The notes: generated by a model not told the origin, from the sequence alone. 64,000 bases of DNA from UBA6168 sp041741095 (GCA_041741095.1 JBGSKQ010000092.1:1-64000); one strand, 5' to 3'; positions 43,721 to 53,008 are shown, numbered from the stretch's first letter. Translations and numbers: made by a program.

Positions 43721-45046
43721 ATGAATAAACTTTGGCTTATCATCCAACGGGAATATTTGACAAGGGTCAAAAAAAAGAGCTTCATCCTGCTCACTTTGTT
43801 GTCGCCGCTCATTTTCGTGTCCCTGTTCCTGGTGCCTGCGCTGCTGGCCATCTATACGGGCAAAGAACAAAAATTCGTGGCCGTGAAAGACGATTCGGGC
43901 ATTTTCCAGTTGCCAAAGGATACCAGTGAGCGGGTGGTGTTTGAGCTAAAAACAGAACCGCTGGAAGCATTGAAGTCAAGCTATCGGCAGCAGCGCTACG
44001 ACGGTGTGCTGTACATCCCGGCTTACAGGGGGACTGGCGAGGGCATGAGCATCCAATATTTTTCAGAAGGGCAGCTCTCGCTGGGCACCAAATCCTACAT
44101 CGAAAACAGGGTGGCCGAAAGCCTCGAAGCGCACAATATCCAAGCATTTGGCTACGACCAGGAGCGCCTGAAAAGCCTCCGCCCCAGCGTGCAGCTCAGC
44201 CAAAAGGAACTGGCCTTCAACGAGGCGGGCGAATTGGTAGAAACCGACAAGAAAAACAGCGCCGGCATTGCCACCGTCATTGGCTTTGTTGCAGGATTTA
44301 TCATCTACATCGTGCTGCTCATTTACGGCACCATGATCATGCGCTCGGTGATGGAGGAAAAAACCACCCGCATTGTGGAGGTCATCATTTCTTCGGTGAA
44401 GCCTTTCCAATTGATGATGGGCAAAATCATTGGCGTGAGCGCTGTCGGCCTGACGCAGATGCTGGTTTGGATAATATTGACCATCATACTGATGACCATA
44501 GCGGGCAGCTTCCTGCCGATGGATCAAGTAGCGGCCCAGCAAGGCAACAACCCCTTCCAGCAAGGCCCGCCGGAGCAGGCCCTGGCCATTGCCGAAAACC
44601 TGGAACTGATCAAATCGCAAAACTGGGCCTTCATCCTGCCCGTCTTCATCTTTTATTTCATCGGCGGGTACTTCATCTATTCGTCCCTCTTCGCCGCCGT
44701 CGGCTCGGCTATGGGCGACGATATGGGCGAGGGCCAATCCCTCACCTTCGTGGCGATGGCCCCCATCATCATTTCCATCATCGTCATCAGCCCCATCATA
44801 GAAAACCCGACCAGTTCGCTGGCCGTCTGGATGTCCATCATACCCCTCTTTTCACCGGTGATCATGCCCGCCCGGCTGGCCTTCGAGCCGCCGCTGTGGG
44901 AGGTGCTGCTTTCGATGGCCGTCCTGGCCGCCTCGGCTTTTTTCTTCGTCTGGCTGGCAGGCCGTATTTACCGGGTCGGTATTTTGATGTACGGGAAAAA
45001 GGGAACAATGAAGGAATTGGGGAGGTGGTTGTTTGCAAAGGATTGA
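43721..45046 (+). CDS. ABC-2 type transporter permease (NatB type)
   Basis: A 441-residue integral-membrane permease with an N-terminal span (FILLTLLSPLIFVSLFLV), a large periplasmic loop of about 160 residues, then five or six C-terminal spans beginning GFVAGFIIYIVLLIYGTMIM. The sequence MEEKTTRIVEVIISSVKPFQLMMGKIIG is the conserved coupling region of the NatB family. It partners the upstream ATPase. The start is placed at ATG 43721 (MNKLWLIIQREYLTR), after the inverted heptamer array. Confidence 0.9.
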   Translation: MNKLWLIIQREYLTRVKKKSFILLTLLSPLIFVSLFLVPALLAIYTGKEQKFVAVKDDSGIFQLPKDTSERVVFELKTEPLEALKSSYRQQRYDGVLYIPAYRGTGEGMSIQYFSEGQLSLGTKSYIENRVAESLEAHNIQAFGYDQERLKSLRPSVQLSQKELAFNEAGELVETDKKNSAGIATVIGFVAGFIIYIVLLIYGTMIMRSVMEEKTTRIVEVIISSVKPFQLMMGKIIGVSAVGLTQMLVWIILTIILMTIAGSFLPMDQVAAQQGNNPFQQGPPEQALAIAENLELIKSQNWAFILPVFIFYFIGGYFIYSSLFAAVGSAMGDDMGEGQSLTFVAMAPIIISIIVISPIIENPTSSLAVWMSIIPLFSPVIMPARLAFEPPLWEVLLSMAVLAASAFFFVWLAGRIYRVGILMYGKKGTMKELGRWLFAKD

Positions 45047-45061
45047 GGGGGGTGTTTTGAA

Positions 45062-45102
45062 AATAAAAAAGCCCTTGCAATGTCTGCAAGGGCTTTTTTA
45101 TT
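45062..45102. terminator. Bidirectional terminator between ABC permease and T9SS cargo
   Basis: An 18-base perfect stem (inner arm GCCCTTGCA) with A-run and T-run flanks around a 5-base loop lies between two convergent stop codons. Confidence 0.92.
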
Positions 45103-45109
45103 GGTGCAA

Positions 45110-46756
45110 TTAATAATTGCCCACGACTACTTTATCCCTGAAAAGAATGGCTTTGCCACCACGAATGAGCATCAAGTACATGCCGGATGGCAATGTGGCA
45201 TTAAAAACGGGTTGATCCAGGCCATTGAAATTTTCCTGATATACCCTGCTGCCATCCATAGTGTATATCTCCAGTGAATAATCCTTTTCCATTATTAAAT
45301 CTGGACAGGAAATCGTTTTTCCTTTTGAAATCGGGTTGGCAAAAAGACAAGTGTTTACTTGTGCCTCCGGCTCGTCCGCCCTGTTGAACAAACAGCCAGT
45401 GTTGTAATAGTGGTATAAATAATCATTGACCCAGTTGTTTGTTGCCATGTCCCAATCCAAGTTTAATATTTCAAAAACCTGTTCATCGTTTTCGTAGGTA
45501 TAGAAAGTTTGAAAATCATTCACCCAATTATCAAAACTAAACAACTCTATTCTTTGGGCAATATAATCCAGCAGTAGGCTCCCATCATAATTGTAACTCA
45601 ACCGAAAACCAAATTCATAAACATTGAGGCTAGGGTCGTAGGTGAACATGAGTTGGTAAAATAGGTTATTGCCATTAATATCATTTGAATCTTTTTGTAT
45701 TGTCACCCACATATTGTCGTCTATGTCCCATTCCTGATGATGGTACGTTTTTTCGGAACCGCCAGGATAAAAGGTATATTCTGAAAGAAAGCCATTTACC
45801 AATTGGCCATTGACCACATTTGAGGATAAAATAGATTCCACATCTTGCTGAGCATTGTAAGTATAGTCCGATTGTGAAGTTTGAATAAAACTGCTGGTGT
45901 TGTTGTCAAATACCTCATATACAATTTTAGACAGATCCCCATTGGCAAGATAGAAGAAGGTCTCCTTTCTGGTTAGGCTAACAACACCGCTGGAGTAGAT
46001 GTCTAAAATTCTCGTATCCAATTTTCCGGATGAATTATAAGTTGAAGCAATTACTCTTTCCAACTCCCAATTGCCATTAGAGTTATAGACCTCTACGGTT
46101 TGCGATATTTCAAAGTTGGAAGCATTATAGGCATAAATAGTCCGACGATCTGGAAGCCAAGTGTCGCTGTTTATATCCAGTGTATATTCATCCGTTTGCT
46201 GTAATAAATAAGAGGCATTATATTGGTTTACGCTTCGACTACCGAAAACTAAAGCATGATCGGTGGTACTCCATGCCCTATCCCAACTCTCAAGCGAACG
46301 GCCTTCAATATCTTTTTTGCGATAAGAAATTTGAATCCACTCCGAAAGAAGGTCATCATATATGTATCGCAATTGTTCATTCTCTTTTCCCGCCGAATGA
46401 TAAGTATATTCAATTTTCGAGTTATTGACAAGCATACCTGTGAGTACATCTTTTACCTGATAGATGCTCTGTTCCAAATCGCCAGTTTCACAATTATACG
46501 TACGTAGTTCCTTTTGCATCGTCTCCCAGTCATTGTTATTCCAATCAGAACGATAAACCGAGTCGGTCAACATAATTTCGGCCCTTTGTACTATTGGCGC
46601 TGTCCGTACTTTATTTTGCAAATGGGCCTGGAAATTGGCGCTTGCATTGGCCGGATCTTTTGCATACAAGGCCCGTAGTTCGTCCGACAAGCCTTGAGAC
46701 AATAAAGTGGAAGTAGAAACCAAAAAAATTAAAATGTAGAAGAATTGCTTTTTCAT
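45110..46756 (-). CDS. Secreted YD-repeat-like protein with T9SS sorting domain
   Basis: The start at ATG 46756 gives a signal peptide (MKKQFFYILIFLVSTSTLLSQ) and a 548-residue product. The middle has many tyrosine- and asparagine-rich repeats of about 20-30 residues, such as YTYNAQQDVESIL, YAYNASNFEISQT and TYNSSGKLDTRI, resembling loosely conserved YD/RHS-type strands. The last 80 residues (ISCPDLIMEKDYSLEIYTMDGS to VVVGNY) look like a T9SS sorting domain. Base composition is more AT-rich than its neighbours. It is probably a surface or secreted cargo; function unknown. Confidence 0.8.
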   Translation of the reverse strand: MKKQFFYILIFLVSTSTLLSQGLSDELRALYAKDPANASANFQAHLQNKVRTAPIVQRAEIMLTDSVYRSDWNNNDWETMQKELRTYNCETGDLEQSIYQVKDVLTGMLVNNSKIEYTYHSAGKENEQLRYIYDDLLSEWIQISYRKKDIEGRSLESWDRAWSTTDHALVFGSRSVNQYNASYLLQQTDEYTLDINSDTWLPDRRTIYAYNASNFEISQTVEVYNSNGNWELERVIASTYNSSGKLDTRILDIYSSGVVSLTRKETFFYLANGDLSKIVYEVFDNNTSSFIQTSQSDYTYNAQQDVESILSSNVVNGQLVNGFLSEYTFYPGGSEKTYHHQEWDIDDNMWVTIQKDSNDINGNNLFYQLMFTYDPSLNVYEFGFRLSYNYDGSLLLDYIAQRIELFSFDNWVNDFQTFYTYENDEQVFEILNLDWDMATNNWVNDYLYHYYNTGCLFNRADEPEAQVNTCLFANPISKGKTISCPDLIMEKDYSLEIYTMDGSRVYQENFNGLDQPVFNATLPSGMYLMLIRGGKAILFRDKVVVGNY

Positions 46757-46779
46757 GCGTGTATTTTTTAAAGTTGGAA

Positions 46780-46816
46780 AAAGCACCTAACGAGTATTTA
46801 TTACCTTTGGTGCTTT
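46780..46816. repeat. Short inverted repeat upstream of T9SS cargo
   Basis: AAAGCACC at 46780-46787 pairs with GGTGCTTT at 46809-46816 across 21 bases, 24 bases before the cargo ATG on the minus strand. It could be an operator or a leader hairpin; no other support. Confidence 0.3.
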
Positions 46817-46902
46817 CTTTGGAGGCACAAAATACTTGTTTTGCTGTAATGAAGATTTAAAAATGGCCGATCTTATAATTTTAGCAGAATCTAAATCATA
46901 GT

Positions 46903-47685
46903 TTAAGTCAAATTTTGTTCAACAACTACTTTGGACGGTTTAGCAGCAGCAAGCGCTTTCAAAGATTTAGCAATTTTTTTCTTTGCCTCATCTGCTTTGT
47001 CACCTTCTAATATTTCTCGCTTGATTACTTCATTGGCAATTACTTCTTTCAAATCTTCGAGTTCAATTTTGGCGGAAGGCGTCATCTTCCTAACTGTCTT
47101 TTTCACTGCTTCCAAAACTGTCTCGTTCAGCAATAATTGCCCAATGTAAAATTTACTCAATGTCTGTTTTTGAATGTGAAAATCCTCCAAAACCGATTTT
47201 CCCAGACTCTCTTTGCTGACATAATAGAGTAAGGAGAGATCGTTCTGTTTTTTAGGATTCAAGGAAAGAAAATCAAATTCATACACCAATTCATTTGCGA
47301 TTGGCTTTCCATATATGATTTTGAAAATCCGCCACCGAATTCCGTTCGTAAGTATTACCCAATCAACACCGTGATTTGAACCATAATCAACAGCTTGCTT
47401 TATGTGATCGTCTTTTGGTGGTAATCCTATTGCTTTTACTTCGATTAAAAATTTAGTCTTGTCTTCTATCTTAATAGCGAGATCGCACCATGTTTTTTTG
47501 ATCGCAAATTCAGAAGTAATTTCTGAATACTTGTCAAATCCAAAAATCTCGTGCAGCATATCGGTGACGATTACGACAGTATCGGATTCATTGATGTCTT
47601 TTGCTTTAGCAGCATTGAGAATTGTTTGAAACTTTTTAATACCAGCGATAAAGCGTGGTTCAACTTTGGTAGGAATGGTTGCCAT
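46903..47685 (-). CDS. HsdR-N-like nuclease-domain protein, stand-alone
   Basis: A 260-residue protein whose N-terminal 130 residues resemble the type I restriction HsdR N-terminal nuclease fold: ITSEFAIKKTWCDLAIKIEDKTKFLIEVKAIG, read in parts, gives the PD-(D/E)xK pattern with D68, E82 and K84. No helicase domain follows, and there are no hsdM or hsdS genes next to it. The C-terminal half is lysine-rich. Coding DNA is AT-rich relative to the window, which hints at transfer. Such lone proteins are common in Bacteroidota and may be DNA-binding, a defence remnant or a nuclease on their own. The start codon at 47685 is directly followed upstream by two GTGTTT octamers. Confidence 0.75.
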   Translation of the reverse strand: MATIPTKVEPRFIAGIKKFQTILNAAKAKDINESDTVVIVTDMLHEIFGFDKYSEITSEFAIKKTWCDLAIKIEDKTKFLIEVKAIGLPPKDDHIKQAVDYGSNHGVDWVILTNGIRWRIFKIIYGKPIANELVYEFDFLSLNPKKQNDLSLLYYVSKESLGKSVLEDFHIQKQTLSKFYIGQLLLNETVLEAVKKTVRKMTPSAKIELEDLKEVIANEVIKREILEGDKADEAKKKIAKSLKALAAAKPSKVVVEQNLT

Positions 47686-47701
47686 GTGTTTAGGTGTTTT
47701 T
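47686..47701. repeat. Two GTGTTT octamers
   Basis: GTGTTTAG and GTGTTTTT directly abut the ATG of the HsdR-N-like gene on the opposite strand. Same unit as the longer arrays at 37333, 53009 and 60209. Confidence 0.5.
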
Positions 47702-47857
47702 AAGATTTTCTCAAAGCCTGTTTAGATTGAGCAAATCTAACAACTAAATTTGATTGCATCGAAAAAATCTGCACACGCAAAATTTGGCATATTTGCTATT
47801 AAGCCTTGTCCTATTTTCAGGGAACCAACGATCATTCTTTTCAACATTCATTAACTC

Positions 47858-50773
47858 CTACTCCCCGAACACCTCGTCCACCGTCAACTCCTGCACCATG
47901 CCGATGCCCGACAAGTGGGCCAGGTCAAGGCTACCCTTGCTGCCCAGCACCAGGTAGGTATATTGGCGTCCCTTCACGTTCCTTTTGTGAAAATCCAGCA
48001 GGGCTTCCGGCGACACAGTCTTCATTTTTTCATAAATATCACGGCGAAGGTCGTGCTGGTAGCCCCGGCGCTGCGACTGCCGATAGGCCCAATAGATGGA
48101 GTCTTTTGTCATCCGGCTGCTTTCTATTTTCTTTTGGATAGAAAGGATGGCCTGCTGGATTTGCGCCTCGGAGTAGGGCATTTCCTCGATGATTTCGTGC
48201 ATGGCCAACAGGGCTTCCATCATCTTGTCGGGCTGGGTGCCGATGTAGGCCCGCAGGTAGTGCGCTTCGTCCTGCTCGGAGGGCGAGCCATAAAATGCAT
48301 ACGCCGAATAGGCCAGCGCCCTCGATTCCCTGATTTCCTGGAAAAAAACGGAAGACATGCCCGACCCGAAATAAGTGTTGTGCAGCTCCGCCATCACAAA
48401 TTCTTCCAGGTTAAAATAATCCGTGCCTTTTGATACCAGCATGATTTCCGACTGCACCATCGGGAAGTCCACCAGCAGCACCTTGTTTTCAATGGTGGCT
48501 TGCTCTACAAAGTTGACGGGCGGGACGACTGGCAGCCGTTCGCTCGGCACTCGGTGGTGTTTGTTCAAAATAGCCGCTGCCTCATGGAGTTCTTTCGAGC
48601 CATAGTAGAAAATGTTGTGCTCGAAACTGGTCAGGGTTTTTATTTTTTCCACCAATAAATCAGGCTGCAAAGCCGCCATTTCTGCGGCGGAGAGCTTATT
48701 GGTGAACGGCGAAATGGCCCCGTAGCGGGCATAGCTGTACATGCCGTTTTTCAGGATGAATTCTTTGTTTTTCTTGTTGTTCTCCCGGTGCAGCAGCTTG
48801 TCGGCCACCAGGTTGGTCAGCGCCTCCCGGTTGCCTTTCACATAGTGCAGGATGTGCTCGAACAGGGCCACGCCTTCTTCCAGCGATTCGTCCAGGCCGC
48901 CCAGTGTCACAAAGATTTTCTTCTCGTTCACGTTGACGCTGAAGCTCAGGCCCAGGCGGAAAAAAGCTTGGTTCAACTGCTCCGGCGTGTATTTGTCCGT
49001 GCCGAGGTAGGGCAGGTAGGCGATGGCGAAGGCCAGTTCACGGTCGCTGTTGCGGCCCATTTTCACGATGTAGTCCAAGATGAAAGTGGGGTTGTTTTTA
49101 TTTTTCAAATACTCCAGTTTCACCCCGCTGTCGAGCAGGCGGCTTTGTATCGTTTTTTCAAAATCCACAAACACCGGCTCCATGCGGGGCGCTTCTTCTG
49201 CCAGGAATTTTTGGGCAAAAACGGAAGCGTCAAAACGGTTGACGGTGATGGGCGTGATGGGCGGTTTTTCCACTTTTACCACGTTCGGATCGTCGCCGGT
49301 CCGCTTGTACACCACCACATAATTTTCACCCAGACGCTCATTGGCGAAGCGAACGATGTCCGCCTTGGTCAGTTTTTCCAACCTTTCAAAACGGCGGATA
49401 AAATGCTCCCAATCCATGCCCCAAATGTAGGTATTGGTGATTTGGGCCGCCCGGTTGTTGTTGTTTTCACCGGCCTGCAAGTCCTTGAGTTTCATGTCTT
49501 TGACGCAGGCTTCGATGATCCACTCTTCAATATTTCCCTGCTTGATTTTTTCCAAAGTTGCCAACAACAGTTGCTCCACATCGGCCAGCGCCTGCCCTTC
49601 ACGGGGCTTGCCATAAAGCTGAAAAATGGTAAAATCCTGCATGTTGGTGGTGTAGGCACGGGCGTCCAGCACCAGTTGTTTTTGCAGCAAATCCAAATCT
49701 ATCAACCCAGCCCGGCCATTGTACAGCAGGCGGTACAGGATAGCGAGGTAATCTGCATCTTCCGAATTGGCCCCGTCGAAGCGCCAGGCCATTTGCAGGT
49801 AAGTGGCTTCCTGGCCGAATATTTCCTTGCGCACCACCTGACCAAGTTCCGGCTGTGTTTCAAAATCAAAATTGGGCACATCGGCGGCTTCGAGTTTCCC
49901 AAAATATTTTTCTGCCAATTCGACGGCTTCTGCTGGGTCGAAGTCGCCCGCCAGCACCAGCGCCATATTGTTCGGACGGTAATAGTGGCTGAAATATTCG
50001 TGGATTTTGACGTGGGAGGGGTTTTTCAAATGTTCTCCCTTGCCCATCGTCGTCCATTTGCCATAAGGGTGGCTGGGGAAAAGGGTCTCATTCACGGCGG
50101 CGCTCACCTTGCGGAAATCCCTGTCCTGGTTCATGTTGAACTCCTCGTACACCGTCTCCAACTCGGTGTGGAACAAGCGCAGCACCACTTCCCGGAAGCG
50201 CTCGCTCTCCATTTGCATCCAGCGTTCCAGTTCGTTGGCGGGGATGTCGTTCACATAGACCGTTTGCTCCACCCAGGTGTAGGCGTTGGTGGCCTTGGCA
50301 CCGATGGCGCTAGCGAGTTTGTCGTATTCGTTGGCGGCGGCATATTGGGCGGCTTCGCTCGAAACGCTGTCAATTTGCTGGTAAATTTCCCTGCGTTTTT
50401 CGGGGTCTGTTTCAAAACGGTGCTGCTCGTAGAGGGCGGAGATTTTTTGTAAAAGCACTTTCTCCTGCTCCCATCCCAAGGACCCGATGCGGCTCGTGCC
50501 TTTGAACATCATGTGCTCCAGGTAGTGCGCCAGCCCGGTCGTTTCTGCCGGGTCGTGTTTGGAACCGGCCCTGATGGCGATGTTGGTGAAAATGCGGGGC
50601 TCGGCGTCGTTGGTGCTCAGGTAAAGTGTCATGCCGTTGCGGAGGGTACATATTTTTACGTTCAACGGATCGCCTTCAATGGTTTTGAACGGCGGCTGAT
50701 GAGGCCGTTTTTTTTCTTGATTAAAAACATCAGTTCCGCCTTTGAAGGCAGCGGTTTTTTTTTCAACTATCAT
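47858..50773 (-). CDS. M16 family zinc metallopeptidase (two-domain)
   Basis: A 971-residue inverzincin of the pitrilysin/insulinase family. The catalytic motif HxxEH is H83-Y-L-E86-H87, followed by the usual third zinc ligand in ELETVYEEFN. A second M16 half (from about residue 560, YIVKMGRNSDRELAFAIAYLPYLGT) is non-catalytic. Such proteases cut short peptides inside a closing chamber. No signal peptide is seen, so it is likely cytoplasmic or exported by other means. No processing partner is adjacent. The leader of this gene passes through the palindrome cluster upstream. Confidence 0.9.
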   Translation of the reverse strand: MIVEKKTAAFKGGTDVFNQEKKRPHQPPFKTIEGDPLNVKICTLRNGMTLYLSTNDAEPRIFTNIAIRAGSKHDPAETTGLAHYLEHMMFKGTSRIGSLGWEQEKVLLQKISALYEQHRFETDPEKRREIYQQIDSVSSEAAQYAAANEYDKLASAIGAKATNAYTWVEQTVYVNDIPANELERWMQMESERFREVVLRLFHTELETVYEEFNMNQDRDFRKVSAAVNETLFPSHPYGKWTTMGKGEHLKNPSHVKIHEYFSHYYRPNNMALVLAGDFDPAEAVELAEKYFGKLEAADVPNFDFETQPELGQVVRKEIFGQEATYLQMAWRFDGANSEDADYLAILYRLLYNGRAGLIDLDLLQKQLVLDARAYTTNMQDFTIFQLYGKPREGQALADVEQLLLATLEKIKQGNIEEWIIEACVKDMKLKDLQAGENNNNRAAQITNTYIWGMDWEHFIRRFERLEKLTKADIVRFANERLGENYVVVYKRTGDDPNVVKVEKPPITPITVNRFDASVFAQKFLAEEAPRMEPVFVDFEKTIQSRLLDSGVKLEYLKNKNNPTFILDYIVKMGRNSDRELAFAIAYLPYLGTDKYTPEQLNQAFFRLGLSFSVNVNEKKIFVTLGGLDESLEEGVALFEHILHYVKGNREALTNLVADKLLHRENNKKNKEFILKNGMYSYARYGAISPFTNKLSAAEMAALQPDLLVEKIKTLTSFEHNIFYYGSKELHEAAAILNKHHRVPSERLPVVPPVNFVEQATIENKVLLVDFPMVQSEIMLVSKGTDYFNLEEFVMAELHNTYFGSGMSSVFFQEIRESRALAYSAYAFYGSPSEQDEAHYLRAYIGTQPDKMMEALLAMHEIIEEMPYSEAQIQQAILSIQKKIESSRMTKDSIYWAYRQSQRRGYQHDLRRDIYEKMKTVSPEALLDFHKRNVKGRQYTYLVLGSKGSLDLAHLSGIGMVQELTVDEVFGE

Positions 50774-50829
50774 GAAATGGGTTTACAGTTACATACTGTA
50801 CGCAAATAGGTACTGTGCATTATGGGGGT

Positions 50830-50903
50830 TTGGGGGCGAAGCCCCCAATTCCGATAGCTATCGGAACCCTCCCCGACGAGCTGCCGAAGGCGGCGAGGAG
50901 GGG
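50830..50903. repeat. Cluster of three adjacent palindromes
   Basis: Three hairpins follow each other without gap: TTGGGGGC with GCCCCCAA around GAA, TTCCGATAGCTATCGGAA (50849-50866), and a longer imperfect GC-rich hairpin to 50903. The middle one shares its CGATAG/CTATCG core with the compound palindromes at 35813-35921 and 51168. Confidence 0.7.
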
Positions 50904-51031
50904 TGAAATGTGTTTTGCACCGCCAGACCCGCACAGCGGGAAAACCTATTAATACGAAGTATAAGTGCGCAAAAAGGGTTTCAATAAAATTAGGGAATGC
51001 GAAAAGCGGGCTAAAGTTTAATAACAAAATA

Positions 51032-51070
51032 AAAAAGCGGGGGCTTGGACTGCCCAAGCCCCCGCTTTTT
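51032..51070 (-). terminator. Intrinsic terminator downstream of dienelactone-hydrolase lipoprotein
   Basis: A perfect 17-base stem (inner part GCGGGGGCTTGG) with A- and T-rich flanks lies 260 bases beyond the lipoprotein stop, on the path to the M16 gene. It should stop minus-strand transcription before the M16 promoter. Confidence 0.8.
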
Positions 51071-51151
51071 CAAGCCTATCATACCACTAAAACAAATCAA
51101 ATGGGTGCGGCTTCATTTTGATTTAACATCGTAGGTTATTTGGACTTTTGT

Positions 51152-51275
51152 CTATCGTCCCCTTTATCCCGATTGCTATCGGGCGTAATGTCGGTTCGAC
51201 CTTGCGTCCCTACGGGACGGAAACCTTACTTATTGGCATTTCTACCGACATTTTATCCCTACGGGACAAGGGGAT
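51152..51275. repeat. Nested palindrome element (CGTCCCTACGGGACG type)
   Basis: Within 124 bases are CCCGATTGCTATCGGG, CGTCCCTACGGGACG and a second TCCCTACGGGA copy; AATGTCGGT and ACCGACATT pair at a distance, and the outer ends (TATCGTCCCCTTT and AAGGGGATA) also partly pair. The layout, hairpins inside hairpins, is like the element at 35813-35921. Confidence 0.7.
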
Positions 51276-51329
51276 AATCAATAAAAAATACATCAAATTA
51301 AAGCTGCATCTAATCAAACTATCAATAAC

Positions 51330-52178
51330 CTACTTCAATTTCTCCCTCAAAAACGCCAAGGCAATTTTGTTGGCGTCCTGGGCGGCCTCCTCGTTGTAGC
51401 GGGGGCTGCTGGGATTGGCGAAGGCGTGGTCGGCATCGTACCAATGCACTTCGATGCTTTCGCCAGTGGCTTTGGAAAGTTGTACAAATTTGTTGATGAC
51501 AGGCTCGTTGATCCAGCCGTCTTTTTTGGCAAAAATGCCGAGGATAGGCGCATTGAGCGGTGCCAGTTCTTCTGCCGTTTCCACGGGCATGCCGTAATAC
51601 ATCACGCAGCCAGCGCCCCTTCCTTCCGCCAAGATGCTGGCCCGCAATGACCAACCACCGCCAAAGCACCAGCCGATGGTAGCCACTTCGCCGTCTTTGC
51701 CAGCCACGGCCAGGGCACCATTGATGATGGCCTCGGCACGTTCGGGTTTCAGGGCATTCATGATCTTGCCTGCCTCGTCAGGATTGTCCGTCACCTGGCC
51801 GTCGTACATATCGAGCGCCAGAACGGTCACGTTGCCCAGGCTATCAAACAGGCGATCCGCTTCCTGTTTGATGTGGTCGTTCAAGCCCCACCATTCGTGG
51901 ATCACGAAGAGGTATTTCGTGGTGCGGGGGTTCTGCTTGATGGCGTAGGCTTTTGCTATGCTGCCGTCGGGTGTGCGGAACTCCATCATCTCGCCCTTGC
52001 CTTTGTAGTTAATGGCCGCAGGTTTTTCGTGGGCATCACGGAACTCTGTATCGCTGGTAAATTTGGCCATGGCGTCGCTTTTTTCGCTGGCCACATTTTC
52101 GCCCGTTGGGGCGTTGGAACAACTTGCCAGGAAGAACAAAGCAGGCAAGCAAAGCGGGAGGAGTAAATTTTTGACCAT
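51330..52178 (-). CDS. Dienelactone hydrolase family lipoprotein
   Basis: A 282-residue alpha/beta hydrolase with a lipoprotein signal (FFLASC, C20). The dienelactone-hydrolase cysteine nucleophile sits in IGWCFGGG (C171), with acid D220 (FAKKDGW) and base H251 (DADHAFAN), a complete triad. Most DLH enzymes are cytoplasmic and cleave dienelactones or other esters; this one should face the periplasm. It is 70 bases upstream of... more exactly, it is transcribed leftward after a methyltransferase lipoprotein gene that lies 69 bases to its right. Substrate unknown. Confidence 0.88.
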   Translation of the reverse strand: MVKNLLLPLCLPALFFLASCSNAPTGENVASEKSDAMAKFTSDTEFRDAHEKPAAINYKGKGEMMEFRTPDGSIAKAYAIKQNPRTTKYLFVIHEWWGLNDHIKQEADRLFDSLGNVTVLALDMYDGQVTDNPDEAGKIMNALKPERAEAIINGALAVAGKDGEVATIGWCFGGGWSLRASILAEGRGAGCVMYYGMPVETAEELAPLNAPILGIFAKKDGWINEPVINKFVQLSKATGESIEVHWYDADHAFANPSSPRYNEEAAQDANKIALAFLREKLK

Positions 52179-52247
52179 AACATTTTAGAATTTAGAATGA
52201 AATGAAAGTAAGTAATGAAACATGGTGCCAGAAGGGGTGTTCACGCC

Positions 52248-52964
52248 TCACTTTTGAGCGATCACAATGTATTGATAATCAAGGGCACAGTCGTCGGAAA
52301 CGATGTTCGTAAAACCCGCCTCGTCCAATTCGTTTTCCACTTCAAAGAGTTCCAGCCTGATCTTCGGTGGCGGGTTGTTGATGGGGATGCGTTTTTTCTT
52401 AAAATCCACGATGAGTATCTCGCCGCCATCCGGCAGCACTTCCCGCAATTTCCGCAAGTATCCCACCCGGTCGTGAATATAGATGTAGGTATTGACAATC
52501 AGGATGATATTGGCCTCGCCGGGCTTGAGTTTGGGATCTTCGGGAGTAGCGAGGCGGGTTTCGAAGCGGGCTTGGTATTCGGGCTTCAGTTCCACCCGTT
52601 TGATGCTGTCCATGAAATGGATGAAGCGCTCGTCAATATCAATGGCGATGACTTTTTTGGCTTGCTGCGCCAGTCGGCGGGAGAAAAAACCGGAGCCAGC
52701 CCCAATGTCCGCCACCACCTTATTGCTCAGGTTGCCCATCTTGTCAATGACGAGTTCGGGTTTTTGCCAAACCACCCTTTGCGCTGATTCATATTGCTTC
52801 ACCAGGTTTTGGAGATTGGCCGTATCTCCATTGGCGGCCACCTGCCCGGAGGTATCTTTTCCTGCATCGTTTGGCATTTCGCCCGATTGGCTGTCGCCCG
52901 AACAAGCGGTCAAAAACAGCAGCGGCAGCAGTATAAATTTTAAAGGATGGATAAGGATTTTCAT
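52248..52964 (-). CDS. Methyltransferase-fold lipoprotein
   Basis: A 238-residue protein with a lipoprotein signal (LLFLTAC, C21) and then a class I SAM methyltransferase domain: motif I VADIGAGSGFFSRRLA, acidic residue D in IAIDIDERF after strand 2, and LPDGGEILIVDF later. All SAM-site features expected in a cytosolic enzyme are present, yet the N-terminus is a clear lipobox. It lies directly before the dienelactone-hydrolase lipoprotein in the same direction. A second exported methyltransferase is at 41589-42518. Without periplasmic SAM the catalytic role is uncertain. Confidence 0.8.
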   Translation of the reverse strand: MKILIHPLKFILLPLLFLTACSGDSQSGEMPNDAGKDTSGQVAANGDTANLQNLVKQYESAQRVVWQKPELVIDKMGNLSNKVVADIGAGSGFFSRRLAQQAKKVIAIDIDERFIHFMDSIKRVELKPEYQARFETRLATPEDPKLKPGEANIILIVNTYIYIHDRVGYLRKLREVLPDGGEILIVDFKKKRIPINNPPPKIRLELFEVENELDEAGFTNIVSDDCALDYQYIVIAQK

Positions 52965-53008
52965 TTTGGATTTTAAAACAGACTACAGCGGAGGTAAAGT
53001 TAGTCAAT

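Larger units (their letters stand above)
50774..51329. other. 556-base intergenic region rich in palindromes
   Basis: Two minus-strand genes, the M16 peptidase and the dienelactone-hydrolase lipoprotein, are separated by 556 bases. No plausible gene, tRNA or other known RNA was seen. It contains two clusters of palindromes (50830-50903 and 51152-51275) and a terminator at 51032-51070. Confidence 0.6.

Noticed and set aside
50774..51329. tRNA or known riboswitch in the palindrome-rich gap
   Set aside because: No cloverleaf with a TTCGA arm and CCA-proximal stem, and no recognised riboswitch core could be found by eye.
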